From Onchocerca volvulus (Eukaryota > Nematoda > Chromadorea > Rhabditida > Onchocercidae), in the NCBI GenBank assembly GCA_000499405.2, contig HG738138.1:496001-560000 (forward strand): a stretch of DNA of 64,000 nucleotides, given 5' to 3'. The position numbers and the translations under genes were made by a program. Positions 22,621 to 35,212 of this stretch are shown here, piece after piece (the stretch's first letter is position 1; every line of letters starts with the position of its first letter). Below the pieces are notes generated by a model. The model was not told the origin of the DNA. It searched no databases and saw nothing but the letters and a program-made list of their open reading frames with translations.

Positions 22621-25600
22621 ATGTCGGTGCCTGAAAATACTTATGCCTCAATTCATGTTCATCTCGAAAACTCGTGGAAAATTTTCAAAAAAGATCCATT
22701 TTCGGATCGATCAATTGATTTTGCTCGACTTATTGCAGCATATTATCTTGGTTTACCGTTACTTGCACCAATAAATTCAGGCTCACTTCCTTCGCTTTAT
22801 GAATGGCCAAAATCACCATCAGGTAGTCGAACTTGATAATTACTTTATTTCGAATTTTAATTTTATATAAATTCATAGCTACCAATTTCTATGAAGAGAA
22901 TGAAAAATATTTTATGCAAACGTTGGAAGCATATAGATGTGTTACTCATTGTGTTTTACAAATATATTCAACTTTAAATGGCTCAAAATGAAATGTTAAT
23001 AGTCATGCTAAATTGAGATTTTAGTGAATTTTGCAGAAATTAATTTGGATGAAGTAATGCTGTTGAAACGAGTTGACATTGCAAAAACAATATCGATAAT
23101 ATGCGACGAGCGTGCACCACCGGTGCTTTTATGGGCTTGTGGTCATCATATTGAGGCCATTTATTATTGCGATCAATTTCGTGACCTTAAATCACAAGCA
23201 ATGCTACGCTTCTTGGAAGAACAATTATCAGGGTTCAGTCTTTCAATACTCTTTTGTAAAAATAATCTTCATTTCGATTAGTCTTTTCCATGATGTCTCC
23301 AGTACCTCGATACTTGAATACTCGAGTTCGCTACATTTGAACGTAATGAAACTTATACCTACATTCGATGAATACCAATCAATATTTCAACAATTAGATC
23401 TGAAAATTATTTTAAAAATAGCCATTGAGAAAAACTTATATCAATTTTGTGAAAACAGATATAGGCAAGGATCAATCCCAACTTGACTCTTCGCTCATTT
23501 ACATAATACTGCCAATCGCGCAATGGTCATTTATGCATAATTAATAATACAACAAACAATATGATGTAATCTTTGTATCGTATAATCTTACTAAATCAAC
23601 GAAGCACTGCAATGTGAAATGATCATGAATATCTGAATCATTGGGACTGAAAATTATTGAAAGCTAGCAAACTGCTGTAATCACTTGAAATTCCACTTAT
23701 CATTGGACAATTTTTTTGTGAAAGAGAAACACTGTTAAGCTATTCTAGGCTTAAACTTCTGCAAATGTTTTGTGAAGAGCGCATTGAAATGGCTTTCAAC
23801 GAACTGGATAGCTTAGGAGAGATAAAAGAGTATGGAATTATGCAAAATATGCAATTTTCATGGGGTAAATTAGTCGATTCACTGCTTCAAATGGATGCGA
23901 TCACGGATACACGGACAGTAAGTTTGCTAATCGATCGGATACTGGCGAAAATGTGCAGCATACATGCGATGATGCCTTTGTTTGTGAATGATGACATATC
24001 GGTAGGCTATTTGGCAAAAGATAGATTTCGAGTAAATTTATCTCAAAGTAAAATTTAGGATTAGTTCAAGAAATAATTAATTGTTTGCTACGTATTGTTA
24101 ACATAAATTTCTTTTCAATAAGCAGCTGAATGATTTTGTTTACTTTTAATTGAATATTCAATTGTTGCAGCTACCACGGCCGCCTGTTTATATGTGTGCA
24201 ACTTTGATCACTTTTAGCGAGGAGCAATCTTGCTATATCCGTTTATGGATTCTTATTCAAGCATATGCACGCTTGCTATCTGATGCTAACATATTGCTCA
24301 TTTGTATTGAACATTTTTGTTGGAATTTTCTGGAAATAAACGACGAATGTAAAGTAAGCAAAAATTTGCTTTATTATTCCCTGGAAATTGGTGATTTGAA
24401 TTTTGATCTTGGCGTGAAATAATAATAACTAAGTAACTGCTAATATTAAGTAATCCTTCAAAGATTTTTAGTCCTTAAACTTGCAAGTTTTTTTCCACTT
24501 GAATGTTTTATACTTCACATACTTTCTTGACATGACCTCTATGCTATGTATGTTTAAGTAAGATGTTATTTCTTATAAATATGAGTCATTTCAAATGTCA
24601 CTAGTTTTGTCAATATTTCGGGATACTGTAATATATGAAAGCATTCGTGGTGTAGTATTTTGACAGGGAATTTCTGAGGAAGAATCATTATGAAAAATCT
24701 CGAACAAAATCAATTTCTTTCTGGATTCGTGGCTTCTTGAAATTTATTCTCATTATATTGCGCCTTATAGCACGTGATGCTGCCTCGATAGAACGTCGGC
24801 ATGGCTTGGTTTCTAATGTAAGAAACTCGAAATTTCAAAAAATTTGAAGCACTATTTCTTCTGCTAAACATCATCATCGAATCAACTCCGACATAATTCA
24901 TTATGTTGATTGATTATGCAATTGTTTTGTAACATATTTTTCAAGAATTTTCTTTGCAGAATCAAATTAAAAATGCAGTGGCCAAATATTATGAATTAAT
25001 GAATGTAAAAGAAGACAACGATGACGATGATTTATTAGTCAAGTATGACCGATAGAATAATTGCATATCATTTCCAGAAATATAAAACTGCTAAATATTT
25101 TACTTTCAAATGTTTTATTGGTATTAAACAACTTCAGCACTACATGATTCCTAATTGCTTTTTTTTGCCATCACTTGATCACCTGTCACTGAGCGAAATG
25201 CAAATGATTTGCATAATATATTGAATACATTAATTCAGTTTAGGGTTTTGACTTTACAGGATCTAATTTAAAACTTTTTAAAGTTAGTCAATATTTCTCA
25301 AACAAAAAGATGAAGGAGGGACAAAAGTGGACAAAGAAGAAAGAAAAGATAGAACAGACAAAGCCATAAGATATAATTAGGGGACGAATATGTCATTGTA
25401 TTGTGTTGTCGCCTTATTCTCATCAGCAATTCGATGTTCTCTTCAAATTTCGGAATTATATCGCTTAGTATTAAACTTTGATGAAAAACAAGTTTCAAGA
25501 GACTAATTATCCTCATTTTGCTTCCGTATAATTATAACTTTTACTAATATTATGACTGATTCCCGAATTTAGATGGATGAGAGAAGCTAATCAGAGTGAT

Positions 25601-27493
25601 TTTGAACAATTAAACAATTTATTTGATTATTTGTCTACATATCGTTCACCATTCGCGCATATGAATGAATTTTGTTCCGAAAATATTACATGCTGGCGAA
25701 ATCATTTGCTCAAAGAAGTGGTTTGTAAATTTTTCTATTAATTAATTGTTGTTAGCGAATTCTGCTATGTATTTTTATGTAATTCGAGATTTTGATGGAT
25801 AATCCAGAAATTTATATTTAGACGAAATCTCCTAGCAATATTTCGTAAAATCATTTTTATTCGCCATTATTCATAAATTATTTAGATACTTCAAGAAGAT
25901 GTAAGCAGACGTGAAATGCAGCAAAATCTGCAAATAAATGCAGTTAAAATGAAGGTTATCATAGCTAATTTCTCGATTTCATTTTTAATTTTAAACTATT
26001 TAAATAGTACTGTCCGTTACACGACAATTTTTGTTACTCAAAATTCAAAGATAATAGTCTATGCTTTATATCGCTCAATCGAGAACTTTATATTTTTTTA
26101 TATTTATCAGACTTTGTTTTTTTTTTTCTTTTCCTTTTTTTTCTTTTTTTTTTTTTATTAATGACAACAGATCTGACATTTATGCATATTCTCAAAAAAA
26201 ATTTCAGCCATCAACCGTTATCGACTTGATTATAGGTACCAGACGGGGTATTGATAAAGGCGGAATACATAGCACGTTGTTGGTCATATCCGACATTTGT
26301 CGCTGATGAAGGACTATTAGCGATGAATTTGAAGCTGTGTCCTTCCGATTTTGTTCATGGTACCATCTCGAGCATTGCTGCTTCTTCAGTGAAACGCATG
26401 CCGATAATCGAATTTGCGCCAAAAACATGCCATCGTTCATCACTTGATATTGGATCTTGCTCTCAGCATCCTGTTACAATCACCTCACGTTCCTTTCCAA
26501 CTGTTAGACGTCATTTAAAATCCACGGATACACCAGAAATTGATAGAATGAATTCTTGGAGGAAGCTTGATAACGCGATGCAGAAAGTGAATGTTATGAT
26601 CGATGAGGTTGAGGAAGAGCTTCGAAGTACCTCATCTTATCTGAAAGCCCTACTGAATAGCAAACGAAAGACGTTTGCTGAAAATACCGCAAACTATAAT
26701 GGGAGCGACCGGAAATCGTGCTCTGATTCTAGCAGCCTATCAAGTCAGAAGTCTGAGACATCATTCGTTATTGAACCGAGCAAGTTTGTCAATGATGATC
26801 GTTATTCATTTGATTCAAATCGTGAACCGGAATGCCATTCAGAAATAGAAAAGCTAAATTTCGATTTGTTATCACCTCAGCCTACTGTTCGTAATACAGC
26901 TGTAATAAGTACCAAATCAGCATCAGCATCAAACGCTTCACCACCATCTCAAGTTAAGCCGGGTTCGCAACATTCGGTAGCCATCCCATCTCCACTGCCA
27001 ATATGGTTAAAACTGCTGCCGGTTAAACAAAAAAATTTCCTCCTATCGCTTAGCCCAATGACCAATCAAACAGAAGGTAATATATTTCTATATTTAGGTT
27101 CGTTGTATGAAATTATCGTCAAGCTATGTATATCGGATACATGAATGACGAAAAAATCATTGATTTTTCGAGCTGGTTTTAGGATACTTAAGCTTCTGAA
27201 CTCCATATATGAATACGAAGAAAACATTTTATGTGAATTAAATATGTTTCTAATGCAACTTAAATTCATTTCAGTGAATGAATATCAAACGTAATACTAT
27301 ATAAACCAAAATTTTTATTCAACTGATAAGTTAGAATTTTCTTCCAGAAAAGCGGGAAAATGATAGTGTTCCGGAAATCCAACTGCGACAAATGAAGTTA
27401 TTGGAGGTAATGGACGAAGAAAAGCAATTACCACCAAGTAATTTGAAATTTGAGCTTGTTACAACGATTGCTTCCAATCAGCTATGTGATTAA
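22621..27493 (+). CDS. Unrecognised multi-exon gene, about 805 aa
   Basis: Eleven exons join in phase: 22621-22822, 22879-22980 (donor uncertain), 23025-23232, 23282-23464, 23749-24001, 24171-24353, 24960-25042, 25573-25720, 25886-25954, 26236-27076 and 27348-27493. A TTTTTCCAG acceptor at 22599 just before the start could serve spliced-leader trans-splicing. Residues 1 to about 480 look all-helical and mixed hydrophobic, without signal peptide or membrane segment (for example WACGHHIEAIYYCDQFRDLK and SCYIRLWILIQAYARLL). An acidic linker (EDNDDDDLL) follows. The last large exon has a short predicted coiled coil (NAMQKVNVMIDEVEEELRST) and a Ser-rich, probably disordered tail with SSSLSSQKSE. 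The protein ends in TIASNQLCD. Exon 4 ends at a GC donor (AG|GCAAGG), which keeps the frame. The first donor of exon 2 could instead be GT at 22951. I recognise no family. An intracellular scaffold-like helical protein is as far as the sequence goes. Confidence 0.75.
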
Positions 27494-28644
27494 TATTAAA
27501 TGCAGTTGAATGATGAATAAAAATTCTAGAAGATATTTCTTGATCAATATTTATAAATAAACATAGAATGTCAAAGATCAGAAAAAAAGTTGACATTCTC
27601 TGTCTTGAATGTTCTCTCGATCATGCAGTTATTTAGATCTCCTCGTTTTACTTCTCTTAATGAAGATTAACTAAAAGTGGTCATCGCGCGAAATGTGACC
27701 CGGTGTCATTATTGTAAATTAGACAAGATGATGGGCGCATGGATCGTCTTGAGAAATGTCATCATTCAAAATCAATTGATTATATCGCCACAATTAAACT
27801 TTAATTTCAAAATGTAGGTATCTGTCATGAAATTTATCGAATTATTTATTCATTGCTATCAAATTATTAATTATAGTGCTTCAACTACATCAGTAATTAA
27901 TTGATTAACTAATTGATAACACTATACAGGAAGTTTCTATACATCGTCCACAACTGACATAATGACCAATCTGAATGCATAAGACGAAATTTTTCTGGAA
28001 CTGAACAAATTTTGCAAGGATTAAAGTTTGCACTTTAGCATTGAGAATGGTTATTTGTCCGGAATCACAATGAGCAAATGGTATTTAAAAAAGTTATTGT
28101 TGGATAAAAATATTATAATTCCTCTACAAATATCTATCAAGATGAATAAAGATTAAATTAAACTTTGCAATCCTCAACCAAGGAATTCACAATTTCAATT
28201 CTAAGATGCGAAGAACCAGTGCACGTAGAAGACAAACATTACGAACTATTGAGCTCAATAAATAGTAATATTAGTAATGTGCTATCTATATTACAAAAAT
28301 CCCAACTTTTTTTACTTCAATTTCATAAATCAGACAAGCATATAGATGATAAAAATGATTTCTTTTTTAATACTGGATAATCTTTTTCAGAACTATACGA
28401 AATATTATACAGAACAGTTCAAAAATTTCAAATTATTTCAAATTAGTCATAAGTAATAAACTATATATGAATATTCTAAGGCTTTTTTCTAAATCGATTT
28501 TAATTTCACGATATTGACTTACTAGACTTACATTGCTACAAATAAAAGAAAAACACTATCCAGGTCTTCATGATGCAAAATTAAGACAGTGAAGCGTGAA
28601 ATTAGATGTACGTCATAAGCTCCATCATTTCTCATCAGAAATTG
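27494..28644. other. Spacer between convergent genes
   Basis: The plus-strand gene ends at 27493 and cha-1 ends at 28666 on the minus strand, so this is shared 3' flank. No further gene was seen. Short frames here (such as at about 28165-28380) have no splice context or recognisable content. Confidence 0.55.
27516..27521 (+). terminator. Polyadenylation signal of the 22.6-27.5 kb gene
   Basis: AATAAA 23 nt after the stop codon at 27491-27493, on the coding strand. A further AATAAA follows near 27556. Confidence 0.65.
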
Positions 28645-28650
28645 TTTATT
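28645..28650 (-). terminator. Polyadenylation signal of cha-1
   Basis: AATAAA on the minus strand, 15 nt after the cha-1 stop codon (28666-28668). The close spacing implies a very short 3' untranslated region. Confidence 0.6.
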
Positions 28651-28665
28651 AATAGTGAAAATAAA

Positions 28666-31600
28666 TTATTGCGTTATTAATGCTTGAATATCACACAGTG
28701 AATCAACCAATGATTTCTTAAAGTGTTCAGCATTTATTGTTGGACAACTTTTAAATGAGGATGGCGCAAAAATGATTGAATTTGGTTGAATGTTGTATGA
28801 ACAACCATAGCCATCTTTAACGACAGGTCCATAACAGAGGTATGTATCGCTGATTGAGGAAGGAGTTGTTACCTGCAATGAAATAAGAAAAATAGGTTTC
28901 TAATTCAGCTTTCCATGTAATTTACATAAAAAAATATCGACGTGATAAAGTTGGTATGATAAAACTTGGATTAGAGTTTTTCGCTGCCCATGGTCCTTCT
29001 GGAGTGAGAAAAGTGAGAAAATTATTTGAACAAAGTTGACAAACCTGGCTTGTTGATAGCGGAAATCGCATAGTTTCGGTCCACGTAGAATCCAGAAAGA
29101 GACCTGGCATTTTTGGCAACAAACCTTTTTTCACTTCCTCCCTAGCAAGCAATTGAAGCGCACATAAATGATTATCAATACCATGACCAGTAACATTCTG
29201 CAAAACTTCCAAGAACTTGTGACTTGCAAAATTTAAGATTTCTTGAATTTATGACCTCTCAGAGACTCACTAGACGTAATTTAAAATTCTACACCGTATT
29301 TGTTAAAAGAAAAAATGTACAATTGATAAATTTAATAAGTAGCATACTTCAAGTGTGATTTCTGCTTGCTTGTTCACTGCTTCCACAAAAAGTTTTTGTT
29401 TCTCATCCTAAAATATATCTTCTTGCAGTAAAATAAAATTTTATGTTACCGAAAAAAATGAAATAATCGCTTAATTACAAGTTTGATTAGATCAAAGATT
29501 ATTACACCAATGTGAAGTTTGATTAGATCAAAGATTATTTACATCAATGTGATCATCCTTCAAGTAAAATTTGTCGTCTCAAAATTTTTTCAAAACAAAA
29601 GAATTTGAATAACAGTTTTGAATTTAAATATATAAACCCGTGTCTTATTTTTCACGACCATTGCTTGTACCCATCGTAATGCTTCCGGTGTTGCAGCACG
29701 GATATTATCCACACGACCGTAACGAAATCGTCGAATGGACGCACTTTCGTACGTTGACACTAAGTGTCCGTGTAATCTACATGCAAAAATGTAATGCTGC
29801 AAATTCTTGCCAGAAAATCTTTATTTAAGGAACACTTCGTGAAATGTAAATTATGGCATATTCCGGCATAATGAAATGCATAAATATCTGAGTGAAACAT
29901 GCTTCCTGAATTGAACTCAATTAATTCATTGAAGAAAACCTGTAATAAGCAAGTTGCATCGTCAATTGAACAAAACCATCCGGACTGATCTTACATGATT
30001 TTATGAATTCTTTTCCAAATCCATCAAAAATTAGCACTTGCAAGTTCAAATTACTTGCCAAACTAGAAAAAAGAAAAAAAAAGAACACTAGAAAGTATTA
30101 GATGTGTGAATTATAAATAGTACTGTGAACAGCAGGCACTATTCCATGCTTTGTAATCCAGAAATGTCAAGATTCTGGTCGAATTTTCCGGATATTGTAA
30201 AATATTCAGGAATTCTCACACACAATTCTGGATCGATACGATTACTTGTAGTCATTTGATTGAAAATATTAACACCAGATCGCAAATCAAATTTTTTTGT
30301 CGAAGTTAAAATTTTAGGTTTCAAATTCATTTCTCAGCATTTAAAATTTGTATTTTTAAATCAACTTGATGATTATGAGACATGAAAACTTACTCATTAT
30401 AGATTTCAATTTGCTTTTGTAGAAGTGGTTTAGCATGTGGTAATATGGTCCAGTGAAGTTGTAGTGGTGTGATATTTTTGACATTATCCCGCTAAACAAA
30501 AATAATTCCCTTTATCGAAATATTTTAAATTAAAGCGATAGAACGAAATGAAAAGGAAAATCTAACTCATCAAGAAGAAATCCCGTTAGCTATAAAAATG
30601 AAATTGCTTTTCAAGACAAATTGAAATTGAACGAATAAGTAGAAATATGAGAAAGATATTAATAATTTAGCATACCGTTTTCTGCCCGTCATTTCGTTTA
30701 ACAAATTGCAAAGCATATTCGACCAAATTTATGAGAACAATTCCTTCTGCAACCGAATGTTCAATGCACAATCCATTTGTTCCATCACTTGCGACAATAA
30801 TCTGTTTAAAAAAGAAAGAATTTTTTCTTTTTTAGAATAATTCGAACAGCTTATAAAATTAAGAGAAAATTTTAAAAATATGAGGAGTTAAAATAATCTT
30901 TTTTTCGCCATAAGATTTTCAAAAAATTATATTATACAATCAACTGTGATTAATTTTTTGATTATTTAATTGTGATTAATTAATTAAATGGCTATTATTT
31001 TCGCGAAAATCATTCTAGCAACTAAAATAAAAAAATTAAGAAATATTAAACTTTTCGGAATACATCTTAAATTTGGGCTCCTTTCCATTTTTACCTGTAT
31101 GCTCATATCATACCATCGATTTAAACCCACTGCTTTGCTGCCAAAGCCATGTAATAAATGCATTCCACGATGTACCAAATTGCTCTCATAGTTCCTAGAC
31201 CATTTCGTTTCGCTATGAAGATCGATGCAAACGCCAAATGAAGCGGAAAGAATCCAATTAAATGATTCCTGATTCTGTTTGTCTAAAAATTCAATACAAG
31301 TTACGCATATTTCAATTTATGATGATTTAAATTAAAATTAAAGAAAAGTAAAAAAGATGAAAGTTGGCAATATTTTTTGAAGAAATATGCAAATTTTAAC
31401 ATTTCAATAAACTTTAGCAATCGAACCTCCCTTCATAAAACTCCAAAATTTAGCCGCATCGTCACGATCACCAACACTGGCCCCACCAATAATAGTATTT
31501 ATCGTGTTATCACCAGTTCCACTCATCTTAACCACTTTTTCCAGTTGTTTCGCTATTTCAGCTTGCGACAATAGGACACCATCAAGTCGAGTAAATACAA

Positions 31601-33625
31601 CGAATGTCTGTATATGGATATAGTATCTTTATTTCAGTTGTACATTTACTTTCATCAATTATATATATATATAGCCTTGAATGATTCTTGAATTCATACA
31701 ATACTTGAATTTATCTGTGGAAGTTGTGGTTCGGAAAAGACAGCCAAAAAGCCGGGAAGTATATTCTTTTCATATGATAAAATGTACGTGTTGGATTGAG
31801 AAAAAAATTTGAGCTATTTGGACAGAAAATCATAATAAAATCGAATATTTTGAAGAGTAAGAAAAGTAATTAAATATTTCTAACTTGGCAGGAAATATAA
31901 TCAGTCAATTACTACTGATAAATATGCAGAAAATAATGAATTGGTTGAAATAAAAATTATGTTAATTATTATCATTCATTTTTGTTCTGTTTTGCTCTTT
32001 TTTAAAGTATTTTTTCCAAGAATTGAATGATGAAAAAAAATTATTGCACAAATCTGCCTGATTATTGCACATCACAATTATATGCTCCTTGCAGTTAGTT
32101 CCTTCATTGCCGTTAACAGTCGGTTTATAATGTAGAATATCAACCGGACTACATGGCTCACGATAACAGCGAAATATTCGATCGTATTGCTCCATGCACA
32201 TATTTACCTTTTGACGACCTGTTGAAATCTCTCGAGATATTAATTTCCTGCAACCTTCCTACCTTATTTTTTTCTCCTTCCCAATAAGTTTGCATCAAAT
32301 ATAAACATCATATCAATTCCTTTTCATCATTTTCGACTGAAATTAAATCTGTTGAAATTTGAGCAATTGTTCACATTTTGAAAAATTTCATAAATAAAAT
32401 ATTATGAGTTTTTGTTCTTGGAAGTGGATAGTTATTGTTATTACTATTGTTATTGTTATTGTTATCATAATTGAGCATTTTTCAACGTTCATGAAAAATT
32501 TTTATTCGATCCGTCGGTAAGCTAGGAAAGAAAAATTTTGGCGGACTATTGGAATAACAATTATAACCGCTTTTGATGCTAACTGCCCTTAAATTTCCGA
32601 CAATTTACCCGAATGAAATGCATTTCGATAGGTACCAAATGTACATTATGGACTTTTTGAAATCTGTCTAAGAGTGAAAATCAAAGATTACACTGAAATA
32701 ATTATTATTCATTTTCATTCCGTGTCAATCCCTGATTGATATTTATGCTTAATTTCTCCAAGAATAGTTTTTTGTGTCTGCAAGTGAATACTATCATTCT
32801 CAAATTGATTCAGACATTCATGACCACAGCTAAATTATTTTCTATAAAAATCTCGAAAATTTCAGAAAAAAATTATATACATTGTCCATACCTGTCGATC
32901 AAATCTTTATAATCACAAAATCCACGTATAAGCCAAGCTGTATAACTGAAATAAAATATAAATTTTTATTGTAAAAAAACAAAATTCTTATTAAAAGATT
33001 GAAAAATCACATCGTTTTTAATTGGCATATTTTTAAATGCTGTCAAAATCATTTCACCTCAACTGTTCGTCCAAACTGTTGAAATTTTGCTGTGGAAAGA
33101 TATAGGCTGGATTAGAATTCACTGGTAATGGAAGCCTCACTTTCAAGTACATTTCTGGTAACCAGAATTGATTGATCGGAAAATTAACCGAAGTGTTTTA
33201 AATTTTTGAAGGAAAAAAAAAAGGAAAATAACGTATTCAAAAGATTATTCAGTTTTTCAAAATATTTTCCTAAGATATTACCAAAAGATTTAATGGATTA
33301 TTTTAAGGCCAAACAGCCTAACAATAATCGGAAACGTAAATCGATGAAGTTATTATACAACGTCAAATTTATCTCTGATAATTATCTCAGCACTGTAATC
33401 ATAAATTTCAAATGTCAAATCTCTCAAACTTACCCAGTTATCTTGCTCATTTGCTATTTTTTCAAGTTTTTCTTGTAATCTTGTGCCAGTACTTCGAAAT
33501 TCAGCAATTGCTTTTTCAGTATGCAACAGTTTCGCTTGATCATTGTTAACCACTACTGATGCATATTCTAGGTATCGTTTGAGGGTATGTTCTAGTGAAG
33601 GTACCGGTGGTTTTGGAATAGGATT
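28666..33625 (-). CDS. cha-1: Choline acetyltransferase (5' end of coding region not found)
   Basis: Makes acetylcholine from choline and acetyl-CoA in cholinergic neurons. Thirteen exons: 33434-33625, 33058-33176, 32892-32945, 32058-32247, 31427-31607, 31095-31282, 30676-30801, 30394-30491, 29940-30062, 29638-29776, 29348-29407, 29045-29197 and 28666-28872. They give 609 aa from [15 protein letters not shown], close to the whole family length, so only a short first coding exon upstream of 33625 is missing. Family marks: [27 protein letters not shown], the catalytic His in CIEHSVAEG (exon 7, with Glu in place of the usual Asp), the [20 protein letters not shown] block (exon 10), IDNH and the STSQ motif. 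The intron after exon 4 has a GC donor (32057-32056), and exon 2 is preceded by CG where AG is expected. It lies directly downstream of unc-17, as in the C. elegans cholinergic locus, where both share a promoter and leader exon. Confidence 0.95.
29479..29551. repeat. Tandem duplication of about 36 bp inside a cha-1 intron
   Basis: AAGTTTGATTAGATCAAAGA with its following ATTATT-ACAYCAATGTG is present twice back to back. The copies differ by an inserted T and one substitution. It lies in the intron between cha-1 exons 10 and 11, away from the splice sites. Confidence 0.85.
32433..32468. repeat. Short (GTTATT)n-like microsatellite
   Basis: About five GTTATT units, one reading ACTATT, lying in the intron between cha-1 exons 3 and 4. 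Confidence 0.75.
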
Positions 33626-35178
33626 CTGGAAAATTATACTTCATCAGTAAAAAAGAAAAAAAAGCGTAAATGTTCTGGTTTCAAAATTTACGTTTTTTTT
33701 ATTTCATTCTGTTGCTGCAACTTGCAAATCAAACCAATTCTTAATTTTATTTCTTGTGTTACTTAATCTATCATACCATGATAAGAGTTATTGTGTGTGC
33801 ATTTGCATTTATCAGTGATTTCAAAATCATTTGAGATCAATATAAGATTTTATCAATAAATACACAATGATTAAAAATTAAATGAATTAGCGTGTTAGTG
33901 AGATTTTAGCCAATAATTTTTGACAGATAGAGGAAGATTCTGTATTACTCTATTTAGCAATAATTCAACGATTGTTTATTTACTTGGTTAAAACCGAAAT
34001 TCTCTTGCCCTATTCGAAACTATAAATTAAAACATTCAAAAAATATGCAAAATTCTTCGGACTCGCCTTCTGAACATTTGGATGGATGGTTGTTGTTGCA
34101 TGCTTGCATTCAGTATTGATATATAAGAGTTTATGTATGTTAGATGAATGTAGAAACAGACGATGTTTACTTTGGAAAGCTTTTATGAGCAACATTATCA
34201 CTGTTACTATAAACAGCTTTTCTTCGTTTAATTATTCTGGAAACTTCTTGATACACAAGTAATCTCGAACTTTCCGTCTAGTAGCCTTCGTTTTTTCTGC
34301 TTTTCTAGATATCCTGTTTCAGTTGGTAATTTAAAATTTCGACTGACGTTAAGGAAGATTTTTTGTTCAAAAAAAAAAAAAAACAGAACTTAATTTTAAG
34401 CATTAAAATTCAAAAATACAAGAAAATACTGAAATTTTATGAAAGGAAAATCATGCAATAACATTGATTTCAATACTAGCAATGAACGGTATAATCCAGG
34501 TTCCCAGAATTTTTGGCCGTTAATTAACAAAATTTAAAGACCTATTTTGAATTTCACTCTCAGACATATATGTTAAATTGATATAAGAAAAATGTCAAAT
34601 ACTGGAAAAGATTTCGATGAGTGGAAATTTTAATACTGGGAAAAGTAGCATCAAATAAATGAATTTCAATCACTGAGCACTATAGGAAGATTTTTAAATG
34701 GAAAAATCAGTTTTACGAATTGCTTTCTATTATTCCCTGGGGTAACTTGCCATTAAAGCTATTTTCCACACATTAAGCAAATTTTAATGAAAATTCTCTG
34801 ATATCAGACAACAACTCGTTATCGTCCTCCTTAAAACGGTGTCATTCTTATGTTTATTTCACTTTAGGCATTATTGATAAGCATTCCACATATTATCACT
34901 ATCTAGGGCTCAGATCATTTTCTACTATTCTCATCTTATAACTTAGTCAATAGTATCGAAAATCATAAGTGAAAGCTTTGAATTTTTTTGCTTGCAAATT
35001 TAATTTTATAACTCAATGCTTCTTAATTTATGCAAATTCTCGCATAATTAATTTTTCCTTAATTAATTGCCAGAATGAGATTTTGCAAACTTTAAATTTC
35101 TTTTTTTTTCTAGAAATCGATTTTGATAATTATGCAAAAGCTAACCGAATATTTCACAGCTACACGACTTTAATTGAA

Positions 35179-35212
<34 letters not shown>

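Noticed and set aside
26061..26306. Frame with a Phe-rich run leading into exon 10 of the unknown gene
   Set aside because: It reads intronic T-runs and the wrong frame of the exon. The correct exon starts at 26236 after GATTATAG, in phase with exon 9.
29200..29218. Longer start for a cha-1 exon, giving FLEVLQ before [10 protein letters not shown]
   Set aside because: Alignment with other choline acetyltransferases leaves no room for the extra residues, and TTTTGCAG|AAT is the better acceptor.
33206..33478. Plus-strand frame rich in Lys and Asn opposite cha-1 exon 1
   Set aside because: Antisense to a clear cha-1 exon and intron; A-rich low-complexity translation.
34010..34201. Candidate first coding exon of cha-1 on the minus strand
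   Set aside because: It has an ATG and a QQQPS-like peptide, but its only in-phase donor (CGA|GTCCG) is poor. Not enough to call.
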